A stretch of DNA of 64,000 nucleotides from contig NZ_CP054877.1 in NCBI RefSeq assembly GCF_014706615.1, forward strand, positions 310,001 to 374,000, read 5' to 3'. The translations under genes were made by a program, and so were the position numbers. The notes below the pieces were generated by a model. That model searched no databases. It was given only the letters and a program-made list of their open reading frames with translations, and was not told the DNA's origin. This DNA comes from Candidatus Vesicomyosocius sp. SY067_SCS001 (GTDB lineage: Bacteria; Pseudomonadota; Gammaproteobacteria; PS1; Pseudothioglobaceae). Positions 16,405 through 27,336 of this stretch are shown here, piece by piece (position 1 is the first letter of the stretch; every line of letters starts with the position of its first letter).

Positions 16405-17847
16405 ATGCATACAAAAACTATTGTTGAACTCTGTAAAGGCCTTAAAAATAAAGATTTTTCTTGTGTTGAATTAACACAATATTATTTAAATCGTATTAAC
16501 CAATCAAGGCTGAATGCTTTTATTACAGTAACTGATGAATTGGCATTAGAACAAGCTCAAGTAGCAGATGATAAAATTGCATTAGGTAATGCAAGTATAT
16601 TAACAGGTATTCCATATGCCCATAAGGATATTTTTTGCACTAAGGGGGTTAAAACCTCAGCGGGTTCTAAAATGTTAGATACCTTTATAGCACCTTATGA
16701 TGCAACTGTGAGTCAGAAGCTTAATCAAGTAAATTTAGTAATGTTAGGTAAGACTAATATGGATGAGTTTGCAATGGGTTCTAGTAATGAGAATTCGTTT
16801 TATAATGCGGTTAAAAACCCGTGGAATTATTCAAAAATACCAGGTGGTTCATCAGGTGGTTCAGCAGCTAGTGTTGCGGGCGGATTAAGTTGTTTTGCTA
16901 CAGGAACAGATACAGGTGGTTCTATTCGACAACCTGCAAGCTTATGTGGTATCACAGGATTAAAACCTACTTATGGTCGGATATCAAGATATGGCATAAT
17001 TGCTTATGCATCAAGTTTTGATCAAGCGGGGGTAATGACTAAAACATCACAAGATGCAGCTATTGTATTAAATGTTATGGCTGGGTTTGACGAAAAAGAT
17101 TCAACCAGTGCTGAACAAAAAGTTCCAGATTATACGACTAATCTTAATACTTCGCTTCAAGGGTTAACTATCGGATTACCAAAAGAATTCTTTTTATCTG
17201 GCTTGGATAATGAAGTGGCTAATAATATTATGGCTGCTGTTAAAGAGTTTGAGTCTATGGGTGCAACTGTTAAAGAAGTATCGTTACCAAATTCAGTCTA
17301 TGCTATTCCTACTTATTATATTATTGCGTCTTGTGAATGTTCATCAAATTTATCACGTTTAGACGGTGTTAGGTACGGACATCGCTCTAAGGAGTCGAAA
17401 AACTTAGAAGATTTATATTTTAATTCTCGCTCAGAAGGGTTTGGTGAAGAGGTTAAACGTCGTATTATGATTGGTACTTATGCTTTGTCAACAAGTTATT
17501 ATGATGCTTATTATCTGAAAGCACAGAAAGTACGTCATTTAATTAGTAATGATTTTAAAAAAGTATTTGAAAAAGTTGATGTAATTATGGGGCCAGTATC
17601 TCCTACAACTGCATTTGATTTAGGCTCAGTGAAAGACCCATTTTCTATGTATCTAGCAGATATTTATACACTTAGTGTCAATTTAGCAGGATTACCAGGT
17701 ATGAGTATTCCAGTAGGCTTTGCACAAGATTTACCAGTAGGGTTACAATTAATTGGTAATTATTGGTCAGAATCTAAACTACTGAATATAGCGCATCAAT
17801 TTCAATTACAAACTGACTGGCATTTAAGAATACCACAGGAGTGTTAA
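16405..17847 (+). CDS. gatA: Asp-tRNA(Asn)/Glu-tRNA(Gln) amidotransferase subunit A
   Basis: A 480-residue amidase-signature protein that hydrolyses glutamine to supply ammonia to GatB. The catalytic triad regions are visible: Lys74 in YAHKDIF, the cis-Ser in the glycine/serine loop [11 protein letters not shown], and the nucleophilic Ser in [12 protein letters not shown]. One base separates it from gatC and one from gatB. Confidence 0.97.
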   Translation: MHTKTIVELCKGLKNKDFSCVELTQYYLNRINQSRLNAFITVTDELALEQAQVADDKIALGNASILTGIPYAHKDIFCTKGVKTSAGSKMLDTFIAPYDATVSQKLNQVNLVMLGKTNMDEFAMGSSNENSFYNAVKNPWNYSKIPGGSSGGSAASVAGGLSCFATGTDTGGSIRQPASLCGITGLKPTYGRISRYGIIAYASSFDQAGVMTKTSQDAAIVLNVMAGFDEKDSTSAEQKVPDYTTNLNTSLQGLTIGLPKEFFLSGLDNEVANNIMAAVKEFESMGATVKEVSLPNSVYAIPTYYIIASCECSSNLSRLDGVRYGHRSKESKNLEDLYFNSRSEGFGEEVKRRIMIGTYALSTSYYDAYYLKAQKVRHLISNDFKKVFEKVDVIMGPVSPTTAFDLGSVKDPFSMYLADIYTLSVNLAGLPGMSIPVGFAQDLPVGLQLIGNYWSESKLLNIAHQFQLQTDWHLRIPQEC

Positions 17848-17848
17848 T

Positions 17849-19279
17849 ATGGAGTGGGAAACAGTTATTGGTTTAGAAATTCATGTGCAATTAAATACTA
17901 AATCTAAGATTTTTTCATCTGCTTTAACTAAGTATGGTGAAAAGCCTAATTCACAGGCTTGTGCTGTTGATTTGGGGTTGCCAGGTGTTTTGCCTGTTCT
18001 TAATGTTGAAGCTGTTAATAAGGCGATTAGATTTGGTGTGGCGATTAATGCACATATTAATAAGTGTAATATATTTGATAGAAAAAATTATTTCTATCCA
18101 GATTTACCTAAAGGATATCAAATTTCACAAATGGACTGGCCTATTGTAGGTAAGGGTAAGATTGAAATAATTCTTGGTAATCAAATCAAAGTAATCGGTA
18201 TCACACGAGCACATTTAGAGGAAGATGCAGGAAAATCCATACATAATATGTTTAATGATAATACTGCGATTGATTTAAACCGTGCAGGAATACCACTACT
18301 TGAAATTGTTTCTGAACCTGATATGCGTAGTGCTAAGGAGGCAGTATCCTATACTAAAAAAATTCATACTCTAGTTCAGTATATTGATATTTGTGATGGC
18401 AATATGCAAGAAGGTTCATTTCGTTGTGATGCAAATATTTCTATTCGTCCTAAGGGACAAAAAGAACTTGGCACACGTGCAGAATTAAAAAATATTAATT
18501 CATTTAAATTTTTAGAACGTGCAATTAATTTTGAAGTTAAGCGCCAGAAGGATATTCTTGAAGAGGGTGATAAAGTTGTGCAAGAAACTCGTTTGTATGA
18601 TTCGGTAAAAAATGAAACTCGTTCTATGCGCTTAAAAGAAGAAACAAATGATTATCGTTATTTTCCAGATCCAGATTTACTACCTGTTGAGATTTCTAAT
18701 GAATTATTAGAAAAAGTTAAACAAACCTTACCAGAATTGCCTGATCAGAAAAAAATAAGGTTTGTTGCAGAATTAGGTTTAAGTGAATACGATGCAGATG
18801 TACTTACTTCCCAAAAATCTTTGGCTGATTATTTTGAAGTAATGCTTGAAAATAATATTGTTAATGCTAAGCTTTGTGCTAATTGGATTATGGGTGAATT
18901 ATCAGCTGCTTTAAATAAGCATCAAATTGACATTCAAAACTCACCTATTACCGCACAATCTCTATCATTATTAATAAGCCGTATTAGTGATGACACCATT
19001 TCTGTAAAGACTGCTAAAGATGTGTTTAAATATATGTGGGATAGTAAAAATAGTGCAGATGAGATTATTCGAGTCAAAGGTCTAAAACAGATGACTAATA
19101 TAGGCGAAATTGAGGTAATTATAGAACAAGTTATTGCTAATAGCGCATTACAAGTATCCCAATTTAAATTGGGTAATAACAAGATTTTAGGATTCTTTGT
19201 AGGTAAAATTATTAACCTTACTAATGGTAAGGTTAATCCTAAACAAGTTAATGAATTACTTAGAAAGAAGTTACTTTAA
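17849..19279 (+). CDS. gatB: Asp-tRNA(Asn)/Glu-tRNA(Gln) amidotransferase subunit B
   Basis: A 476-residue GatB, which activates the carboxyl group of misacylated tRNA with ATP and transfers ammonia. It has the N-terminal [18 protein letters not shown], the cradle-domain motifs [10 protein letters not shown] and [11 protein letters not shown], and a C-terminal YqeY-like tail ending in LLRKKLL. This is full family length. It ends the gatCAB operon before a 460-bp non-coding stretch. Confidence 0.97.
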   Translation: MEWETVIGLEIHVQLNTKSKIFSSALTKYGEKPNSQACAVDLGLPGVLPVLNVEAVNKAIRFGVAINAHINKCNIFDRKNYFYPDLPKGYQISQMDWPIVGKGKIEIILGNQIKVIGITRAHLEEDAGKSIHNMFNDNTAIDLNRAGIPLLEIVSEPDMRSAKEAVSYTKKIHTLVQYIDICDGNMQEGSFRCDANISIRPKGQKELGTRAELKNINSFKFLERAINFEVKRQKDILEEGDKVVQETRLYDSVKNETRSMRLKEETNDYRYFPDPDLLPVEISNELLEKVKQTLPELPDQKKIRFVAELGLSEYDADVLTSQKSLADYFEVMLENNIVNAKLCANWIMGELSAALNKHQIDIQNSPITAQSLSLLISRISDDTISVKTAKDVFKYMWDSKNSADEIIRVKGLKQMTNIGEIEVIIEQVIANSALQVSQFKLGNNKILGFFVGKIINLTNGKVNPKQVNELLRKKLL

Positions 19280-19743
19280 AAAAAGTCATATTTATTTTGG
19301 TTATTTTAGATTATTTGTTGTGTGTGGTTAAATTCTTCAAATAAGGTAAATGTAATTGGCTAATTTTATGATTTGAGTATTATTAGTTCATCTAAAATGA
19401 AGACATTAATATGTTGATTTTTAATGAATTGGCACAAGAAATGGCAATGATTATTTCTCATTATCCTGGTTAATTTTTTTAGAAGTTTACAACTTATAGT
19501 TTGTTAGTTGAGTTATATTTTGAATTGATTAAGAGAAATTTAGTTTGTGTGAAAAGATAAGCAAGATAATGTAATAATTACACAATTTCTTATGTAATTA
19601 TTAATTCGTAAGTCAGAAGATGCTGATATATAAATTTTATTTGATTTGTTAAGTAATCTTTTTGAAATTCGATAAGGTATGGAGTCTTATACTTATGGAG
19701 TACCATATTGGTTATAAATGTGTTGAAGTAAGTTTGTTTTTTA
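19280..19743. other. Gene-free stretch after gatB (~460 bp)
   Basis: It contains only an isolated 20-codon frame starting at 19410 and a perfect 11-bp inverted repeat at 19572-19603. I see no credible gene. AT-rich decayed sequence between the + strand gat operon and the - strand protease gene is the best description. Confidence 0.55.
19572..19603. repeat. Perfect 11-bp inverted repeat
   Basis: Arms TAATAATTACA (19572-19582) and TGTAATTATTA (19593-19603) flank a 10-base loop. There is no clear T-tail on either strand. It could be a weak bidirectional terminator between gatB and the convergent protease gene. Confidence 0.6.
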
Positions 19744-20373
19744 TTAAATGAGACCAGTTATATTAAACATAAATTGTTGAATAATTTTCACAACAGGAAA
19801 GACAATCCATTGAAATATACCTAAGAATAATAATCCTAATAAAATATATAAACCATAAGGTTCTAACTGATTGTATTGATAAGATAATTTTCTTGGTAGT
19901 AATGAGCTTATTACACGAGCTCCGTCGAGTGGCGGTAATGGCAATAGATTAAACACTGCTAATATCAAGTTAATTTGAATGCCCACTTGCCCCATTTCAA
20001 TTAGAATTTGAGAGTTAATTGTGATTGCTAGTAAAATTATCATTAGCCATATAATTGCCATGATTAAATTTGACACAGGTCCAGCAATTGCTACCCAAAG
20101 CATGTCTTTTTTGGGTGATCTAAGTGCATTAAAATTAATAGGTACAGGTTTAGCCCAACCAAAAATAAATCCTGAAGTAACATATAAAAAAGCAGGTATT
20201 AAAATAGTACCAATTAGGGATACATGTTTGATAGGATTAAGCGTTAGTCTGCCCATTATTTTAGCGCTATGATCCCCTAGTCTTGAGGCAATCCAACCAT
20301 GCGCCGTTTCATGTACAGTAATTGCAAATAGTATTGGAATTGCCCAAATTAAAAGTGTTTGAATATCGATCAT
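19744..20373 (-). CDS. Site-2 protease family zinc metalloprotease (M50)
   Basis: A 209-residue polytopic inner-membrane protein. The zinc motif HETAH (HExxH) is in the first span near residue 21, and the third ligand region is in FNLLPLPPLDGARV near residue 150. GWAKPVPIN is typical of the small YwhC/YdgD-like S2P group rather than RseP, as no PDZ domain is present. These proteases cut within membranes; the substrate is unknown. The gene diverges from proS with only 33 bases between the two starts. Confidence 0.88.
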   Translation of the reverse strand: MIDIQTLLIWAIPILFAITVHETAHGWIASRLGDHSAKIMGRLTLNPIKHVSLIGTILIPAFLYVTSGFIFGWAKPVPINFNALRSPKKDMLWVAIAGPVSNLIMAIIWLMIILLAITINSQILIEMGQVGIQINLILAVFNLLPLPPLDGARVISSLLPRKLSYQYNQLEPYGLYILLGLLFLGIFQWIVFPVVKIIQQFMFNITGLI

Positions 20374-20406
20374 ATGTAAAATTGAATGTTTTTCTCGTCA
20401 TTATAG

Positions 20407-22089
20407 ATGAAAACAACGAAGCTTTTAATCCCGACTCAAAAAGAAGTGCCTAATGATGCAAAAATTATATCGCATCAATTAATGATTCGTGCAGGACTTA
20501 TTTCTAAATTAGCATTGGGCTTGTATTCATATTTACCAATAGGGATAAGAGTATTACAAAAAGTTGAGAATGTTATTCGACAAGAAATGAATAAATCAGG
20601 TGCTCAAGAGATATTAATGCCAATTGTGCAACCAGCAGAGCTTTGGCAAGAATCTGGTAGGTGGGATAAATATGGTGCTGAATTATTTCGTTTTACCGAT
20701 CGTCACCAACGTGAATTTTGTTTGGGACCAACACACGAAGAAGTGATTACGCATTTGGCAATGCAATATTTGCGTAGTTATAAGCAATTTCCAATGAATT
20801 TTTATCAAATTCAAACTAAATTTAGAGATGAAATTCGTCCTCGTTTTGGAGTAATTCGTATGCGTGAATTTATCATGAAAGATGCGTATTCATTTCATCT
20901 TGACGAGGCCTCTTTACAAGAAACTTATGAGGTTATGTATAAAGCTTATTGTAATATTTTTGATCGGTTAGGCCTTGATTATCGTACAGTTTTGGCAGAT
21001 TCTGGCTCAATTGGGGGGAATATTTCACATGAATTTCATGTATTGGCAGACAGCGGAGAGGATACTATTTGTTTTTCAGATGAGTCAGATTATGCAGCTA
21101 ATATTGAAAAAGTAACTTTTTCTAAACAAGAAAAAACTTGTCAGTCTACAATGATTGAATCAAAAGTTCTAACTAAGGAAAAAACTAGTATTGAAGATGT
21201 TTCTAAGTTTTTGAATGTTAAAGAGGTAAATTGCGTTAAAATTTTGATTATTAAAACTAAAGATGGCTTTAAGGCCTTAGCGTTACGTGGTGATCATGAG
21301 TTAAATGAAATTAAGATACATAATTTATTTGGTGATTTTGAATTTTCAACAAATAATGAAATTAAGAATTTAGGCTTAAAGAAAGGCTTTATAGGTATTA
21401 ATAATTTAGATATTGATTTGATTGTTGATTATTCAGCTAGTGTGTTGTGTGATTTTGTTTGTGGTGCAAACGAGTGTGATTATCATCTAATAGGTGCTAA
21501 TTGGCAAGGTATTAAATTTATTAATGCTGATTTACGTAATGCTGTAGATGGGGATTATTCTCCAGATGGAAAAGGAAAGTTGATGATTAAGCGTGGTATT
21601 GAGGTAGGACATATTTTCCAGCTAGGTACTAAGTATTCTAGTGTTATGAAAGCTAATGTTATTGGTAAATCTGGTAAAGCAGTCACAACCACAATGGGAT
21701 GTTATGGTATTGGTGTAACTCGTATTATTGCAGCTTTTATTGAACAAAATCATGACGATAAAGGGATTGTTTTCTCTCAAGCGATTGCACCTTTTCAAAT
21801 TGTTATTGTACCGATTAATTATAATAAATCTACTCGTGTAAAAGCCTTGGCTGATAAGCTTTATCAGCAGTTTATTAAGGCAAGTATTGATGTTTTGTTG
21901 GATGATAGAAAAGAGCATGTTGGTATTATGTTTGCTGATTCTGAATTACTTGGTATCCCACACAGAATGGTGATTAGTGATACTCATGCTGACAATGGAA
22001 ATGTGGAATATAAAGCTAGAAATAAGATAAATAAAATAGAAGTAAAATTTGATGATGCTTTGTCATTTATTCAATCTAAGATGATGTAA
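20407..22089 (+). CDS. proS: Prolyl-tRNA synthetase
   Basis: A 560-residue class II synthetase of the bacterial type. Motif 1 lies in the QEMNKSGAQEILMP region and motif 2 in FRDEIRPRFGVIRMREF. The YbaK-like editing domain (about 225-380) is present between motifs 2 and 3. GCYGIGVTRIIAAF is motif 3, followed by the anticodon-binding domain. It charges tRNA-Pro and hydrolyses Ala-tRNA-Pro. Six bases separate it from psd. Confidence 0.96.
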   Translation: MKTTKLLIPTQKEVPNDAKIISHQLMIRAGLISKLALGLYSYLPIGIRVLQKVENVIRQEMNKSGAQEILMPIVQPAELWQESGRWDKYGAELFRFTDRHQREFCLGPTHEEVITHLAMQYLRSYKQFPMNFYQIQTKFRDEIRPRFGVIRMREFIMKDAYSFHLDEASLQETYEVMYKAYCNIFDRLGLDYRTVLADSGSIGGNISHEFHVLADSGEDTICFSDESDYAANIEKVTFSKQEKTCQSTMIESKVLTKEKTSIEDVSKFLNVKEVNCVKILIIKTKDGFKALALRGDHELNEIKIHNLFGDFEFSTNNEIKNLGLKKGFIGINNLDIDLIVDYSASVLCDFVCGANECDYHLIGANWQGIKFINADLRNAVDGDYSPDGKGKLMIKRGIEVGHIFQLGTKYSSVMKANVIGKSGKAVTTTMGCYGIGVTRIIAAFIEQNHDDKGIVFSQAIAPFQIVIVPINYNKSTRVKALADKLYQQFIKASIDVLLDDRKEHVGIMFADSELLGIPHRMVISDTHADNGNVEYKARNKINKIEVKFDDALSFIQSKMM

Positions 22090-22094
22090 AAATT

Positions 22095-22907
22095 ATGATT
22101 TGGTGGCAATATGTTATTCCTCAGCATTGGCTATCAAAGTTAATGTTTTATTTTGCACGCATTAAAAATAGTTGGTTCAAAAATAGCTTTATTACTTGGT
22201 TTGTTAAGTATTATCAGGTCAATCTATCCGAAGCAGTACGTGAAAATATTAAAGATTATCAGAGTTTTAATGATTTTTTTACCAGAGAATTAAAACCAGA
22301 TGCTAGAAAGATTGCTGAAAGTTTGATTATTTGCCCTGTTGATGGTAGAGTATCGAAGGTTGGAAATATTAATAACACTCAGATTATCCAGGCTAAAAAT
22401 CATAGATATAATGTTGAACAATTATTGTGTAATGATATTAGAAGTGTTGAGTTTAAAGTAGGATTTTTTGCTACTATTTATTTATCTCCTAAAGACTATC
22501 ATCGTATTCATATGCCTTATGATGGCAAATTAATTTCAATGAGCTATATTTTAGGTGATTTGTTTTCAGTGAATCAAGTTACTACTGAAAATATAGATGG
22601 ATTATTCGCTAGGAATGAACGTGTTGTATGTTATTTTGAGACTAAATTTGGTTTGTGTGCATTTATTTTAGTAGGTGCTATTTTTGTAGGTTCAATGGAA
22701 ACTGTTTGGCATGGTCAAATTAATCCACCTTTCCAAAAACGGATACAGCATTTTTCTTATTTAAATCAAGCTATTGAACTTAAAAAAGGCGAAGAAATGG
22801 GTCGGTTTAATATGGGTTCAACTGTAATTATGTTGATGTCAAACCAAATTAATAAATTTATTTTAAAAGAAACTGAAATAGTTAAAATGGGACAGGCTCT
22901 AATTTAG
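22095..22907 (+). CDS. psd: Phosphatidylserine decarboxylase proenzyme
   Basis: A 270-residue membrane-associated enzyme that makes phosphatidylethanolamine. FNDFFTRELKPDAR and the YLSPKDYHRIHMP segment (catalytic His/Asp) match the family. Self-cleavage before the Ser of FNMGSTVIML would create the pyruvoyl group on the small alpha chain. The usual LGST is MGST here. Its last 26 bases overlap the end of the convergent corB-like gene. Confidence 0.95.
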   Translation: MIWWQYVIPQHWLSKLMFYFARIKNSWFKNSFITWFVKYYQVNLSEAVRENIKDYQSFNDFFTRELKPDARKIAESLIICPVDGRVSKVGNINNTQIIQAKNHRYNVEQLLCNDIRSVEFKVGFFATIYLSPKDYHRIHMPYDGKLISMSYILGDLFSVNQVTTENIDGLFARNERVVCYFETKFGLCAFILVGAIFVGSMETVWHGQINPPFQKRIQHFSYLNQAIELKKGEEMGRFNMGSTVIMLMSNQINKFILKETEIVKMGQALI

Positions 22908-24141
22908 TTATTTTAACTAATTTAATAGTTTGGTTAGAAATTTGTATAATTTCAATTAGTATGTTGTTAATTTTTAAACTAACATCACGTTTTGGAATGC
23001 TTTGTAATGTTTCTAAAATTAAGCCATTTAAGGTTTTTGCGTTAGTAACGGATAAGTTTAATCGTAATAAATTATTTAACTCTCGTATATTAATTCTAGG
23101 ATCAACTAAGTAACTACCATCTTTCTGTTTGGTAATTTCATCAATACTCTCATTTTGGTTTGAAGTGAACTGTCCTACAATTTCTTCTAAAATATCTTCC
23201 AATACGATCATGCCACGTACCTCTCCATATTCATCTACAATTAAACCTAGTCGTCTTTTTTGTTGTTGAAAATGTGCCAATTGTTGAGCAAGGCTAGTCC
23301 CTTCTGGTACAAAATAAGGCTTGTGAATCAATGCTAACGCATTGTCAATACTGAATTTGCCCTTAGCATATAGATTTACAATATCGCGCATATGCAATAC
23401 ACCAGTAATATTGTCACTTGATGTGTCGTAAGTGATAAGCCTAGTATGTTGTATACGTTGTAATTGTTTTAAAATTTTATCAGGTTTGTTAATATCAATA
23501 CTAATTAACTCGTGTCTAGGAATCATAATATCTTCGACTTTAACTTTTTCTAGGTCAATAATATTTAGTAACATTTTTTGATAATTAGAAGCAATAACAG
23601 GTTTAGCATCGCTAACCACCATTTTTAACTCTTCTGAGCTAACAAGATTATTGTTTGTTTCACTTTGTATACTAAATATTGTCAATATTATTTTGGATAA
23701 TTGAGCAATTATCCAAACAAAAGGTTTAAATATTTTGATTAACGACTCAATGATAATGGAAACTGGTAAAGCAATTTTTTCAGGGTTTTTAGCGGCAAAT
23801 GTTTTTGGTGTTGTTTCTGCAAAAACTAAGATAATAAAAGTTAATGTTAAAGAGGTTAATACAATTGAGCCTTCGCCCCATAGTTTAATGGCTAGTATTG
23901 TAGTAATACTAGAGGCAAAAATATTAACTAAGTTATTTCCTAATAGGATTGTTCCAATTAGACTGTCTAAGTTATTAAGTAAATGTTCGGTACGTTTTGC
24001 GTTTTTATTGTTTCTACTTAAGACTTTAAGTCGATAGCGATTAATTGCCATCATTGATGTTTCAGTACTAGAGAAAAATGCAGAACTTAGTATCAATCCA
24101 AAAAGTATAATACTAAGCCAAAAAGTTGAGAGTGATTCCAA
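22882..24141 (-). CDS. CNNM/CorB-type transporter-associated protein (DUF21 + CBS pair + CorC_HlyC)
   Basis: A 419-residue protein resembling E. coli YfjD (CorB). The N-terminal DUF21 membrane domain (about 1-190) has SSTETSMMAINRYRLK and GNNLVNIFAS. Two CBS domains (about 205-335) follow, with VDEYGEVRGMIVLEDILEEIVG, and then a C-terminal CorC_HlyC domain. CNNM/CorB proteins are linked to magnesium transport or efflux. The 3' end overlaps psd tail to tail. Confidence 0.88.
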   Translation of the reverse strand: MESLSTFWLSIILFGLILSSAFFSSTETSMMAINRYRLKVLSRNNKNAKRTEHLLNNLDSLIGTILLGNNLVNIFASSITTILAIKLWGEGSIVLTSLTLTFIILVFAETTPKTFAAKNPEKIALPVSIIIESLIKIFKPFVWIIAQLSKIILTIFSIQSETNNNLVSSEELKMVVSDAKPVIASNYQKMLLNIIDLEKVKVEDIMIPRHELISIDINKPDKILKQLQRIQHTRLITYDTSSDNITGVLHMRDIVNLYAKGKFSIDNALALIHKPYFVPEGTSLAQQLAHFQQQKRRLGLIVDEYGEVRGMIVLEDILEEIVGQFTSNQNESIDEITKQKDGSYLVDPRINIRELNNLLRLNLSVTNAKTLNGLILETLQSIPKRDVSLKINNILIEIIQISNQTIKLVKITKLEPVPF

Positions 24142-24178
24142 TCCAATTGTACTAATTTGCTATATTAAAATAACAAGT

Positions 24179-25468
<1,290 letters not shown>

Positions 25469-25488
25469 TTATGTGTATTAAAATAATT

Positions 25489-25536
25489 GGTTATATGGTT
25501 ATATGATTATATGGTTATATGGTTATATGTTTATAA
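25489..25536. repeat. Octamer tandem array in front of eno
   Basis: Six consecutive 8-bp units: GGTTATAT at 25489, 25497, 25513 and 25521, GATTATAT at 25505 and a diverged GTTTATAA at 25529. On the eno strand the unit reads ATATAACC. The array begins 24 bases upstream of the start codon, where promoter or leader signals are expected, so copy-number change could alter expression. Confidence 0.92.
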
Positions 25537-25854
25537 GTGTGTTTAATTTCATTCAAAATAATTGATTTTTAATGCTAGTAACTTAGGCATTGTTTATATT
25601 ATATAATTTTAAAGTATTCTCCTGTTATTTGACTTTAGTATTTTTATAATTAGGTTAATTTTCCTTTTATTATTTATTTTGGAACTAGACAACTTATTAG
25701 TGAATTTTACCAAAATAAAAACTTATATTGATAAGTGCAGTTAAATATTTATTTAAACTCGTTAGCAATAGATTAAGGTTTTTTAGTAAATAAATTTAAG
25801 AATACTTTGGATGCCTTTTTAATTAGCTACAGTAAAAACTTACAGATATGAAGG

Positions 25855-25879
25855 TCATAAATGTATTATACATTTATGA
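25855..25879. repeat. Perfect 11-bp hairpin
   Basis: Arms TCATAAATGTA (25855-25865) and TACATTTATGA (25869-25879) enclose a three-base loop. No T-run follows directly on either strand. It could be an operator-like palindrome or an RNA hairpin. Confidence 0.7.
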
Positions 25880-26003
25880 GTGATTATACAGTATTAAGGT
25901 AATAAGAACTTAATATGGTAAAAAATTAAAGAATTCAGTTACTGGCTTTACTTGTAATGTTTAACACGATAGCATTAATAATGGTGATGTAATTATTAGA
26001 GTG

Positions 26004-26040
26004 ATTTATAAAAATTTTTCCCAGAAAAATTTTTATAAAT
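26004..26040 (-). terminator. Perfect 17-bp hairpin, possible dnaJ terminator
   Basis: Arms 26004-26020 and 26024-26040 are exact reverse complements with a CCA loop. It lies about 130 bases after the dnaJ stop on the dnaJ strand. The arm itself holds a T5 run, but no separate T-tail follows, so termination is only probable. Confidence 0.5.
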
Positions 26041-26049
26041 TTTACACTG

Positions 26050-26073
26050 TTGTAAGTTACATTGTAAGTTACA
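26050..26073. repeat. Tandem palindromic 12-mer (2 copies)
   Basis: TTGTAAGTTACA occurs twice in direct tandem (26050-26061, 26062-26073). The core TGTAAGTTACA is itself a palindrome around its central base. Paired palindromes resemble a regulator operator. It is about 95 bases downstream of dnaJ, far from any start codon. Confidence 0.6.
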
Positions 26074-26167
26074 ACAAAGTTGGTTATGATATAAATAAAA
26101 TTTTTTGTATGAAAATGAGTCTATAACAAAGCATTTTTTAAAAAATAAAGAGGTTGAACTATCTAAT

Positions 26168-27265
26168 TTATTCAAAAAATGATTTCATTTTACCAAAGAA
26201 AGAGTTTGATTCAGGGTGATGTTTTTTACCACATGAGTTTGAAAATTTTTGTAGTAAGTCTTGTTGTTTTTTGCTAAGATTGATAGGTGTTTCAAGCTTA
26301 ACTTTACAGATAACATCGCCAGAACCACCATGTTGAAGATGGGTGATTCCTTTATTACGTAATCGAAATAGTTTTCCAGTTTGTGTACCTGCTGGGACTT
26401 TTATGTTTAATTTATTGTCAAGTGTAGGGACCTCAACTTGTCCTCCTAATACCGCAGTTGCAAAGTCAATAGGTACTTCGCAATATAAATCACTATCTTG
26501 GCGTTCAAAAATAGCGTGTTTTTTAACATGAATTTGTACGTATAAATCACCACTAAGACCACTTCTAACACCCGCCTCACCTTCGCCGCTTAAACGAATT
26601 CGATTACCTGTATCTACCCCTGCAGGTATTTTGACAGATAGTGTTTTTTGTTTATGTACTACACCTTTTCCATGGCAATTACTACAAGTTGATTCGATTC
26701 TTTGACCTGTACCAGAACAAGTACTACAAGGACGTTGAACGGCAAAAAATCCTTGTTGTATTTGTATTTGTCCTGCACCACCACAAGTTAAGCATGTTTT
26801 AACATTAGTGCCAGGTTTTGCACCAGTACCTGAGCAAGTATCGCAAGTTTCATTTTTTGGAATACGAATTTTAACAGTAGTACCTTGTGCTGCCTCTTTT
26901 AAATCGATTTCTAAATCATAACGTAAATCTGATCCACGATTATTTGACTGTTGAGAACCACCACCAAAAATATCTCCAAAAATATCTCCAAATCCGCTGC
27001 TACTGAATGATGCGCCACTAGTGGCGTTTGCATTACCATTAATACCAGCATGTCCAAATTGATCATATGCTTGACGTTTTTGGGTATCAGATAAAATAGC
27101 GTATGCTTTTTGAATTTCTTTAAATTTTTTTTCAGCTAACTCTTTGTTATCTTTAACTCGATCAGGATGGTGTTTCATTGCTAAGCGTTTATAAGCTTTT
27201 TTAATTTGCTTAACGTCTGTATTTTTTGCAATACCTAGTATTTCGTAAAAATCTCTTTGTGACAT
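26168..27265 (-). CDS. dnaJ: Chaperone DnaJ
   Basis: A 365-residue Hsp40 co-chaperone. The J domain (1-70) has the HPD motif in KHHPDRV. A Gly/Phe-rich linker (about 76-105) follows. The zinc-binding domain has four CxxCxGxG-type repeats (CDTCSGTG, CLTCGGAG, CSTCSGTG, CSNCHGKG). The C-terminal substrate-binding domains complete the protein. It stimulates the DnaK ATPase. It lies 71 bases after dnaK on the same strand; grpE is not in the window. Confidence 0.97.
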   Translation of the reverse strand: MSQRDFYEILGIAKNTDVKQIKKAYKRLAMKHHPDRVKDNKELAEKKFKEIQKAYAILSDTQKRQAYDQFGHAGINGNANATSGASFSSSGFGDIFGDIFGGGSQQSNNRGSDLRYDLEIDLKEAAQGTTVKIRIPKNETCDTCSGTGAKPGTNVKTCLTCGGAGQIQIQQGFFAVQRPCSTCSGTGQRIESTCSNCHGKGVVHKQKTLSVKIPAGVDTGNRIRLSGEGEAGVRSGLSGDLYVQIHVKKHAIFERQDSDLYCEVPIDFATAVLGGQVEVPTLDNKLNIKVPAGTQTGKLFRLRNKGITHLQHGGSGDVICKVKLETPINLSKKQQDLLQKFSNSCGKKHHPESNSFFGKMKSFFE

Positions 27266-27336
27266 ATTTGCCTTATTATTAAAATAACCTTCTTCAAGTG
27301 TTGTTTATTAGTGAAGATTTTTAGGTGTTAAATTTT

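Larger units (their letters stand above)
25537..26167. other. Structured non-coding region between dnaJ and eno
   Basis: About 630 bases without a credible gene. They contain two perfect hairpins (25855-25879 and 26004-26040) and a tandem palindromic 12-mer (26050-26073). The rest is AT-rich and stop-dense. Both flanking genes are on the minus strand, so this is the dnaJ 3' region plus the eno upstream region. Confidence 0.65.

Noticed and set aside
25489-25536. Possible CRISPR-like short repeat array
   Set aside because: The units are 8 bp in direct contact without spacers, so this is a microsatellite-type tandem repeat.
26343-26531. 62-codon + strand frame inside dnaJ
   Set aside because: Antisense shadow of the DnaJ C-terminal domain coding sequence.
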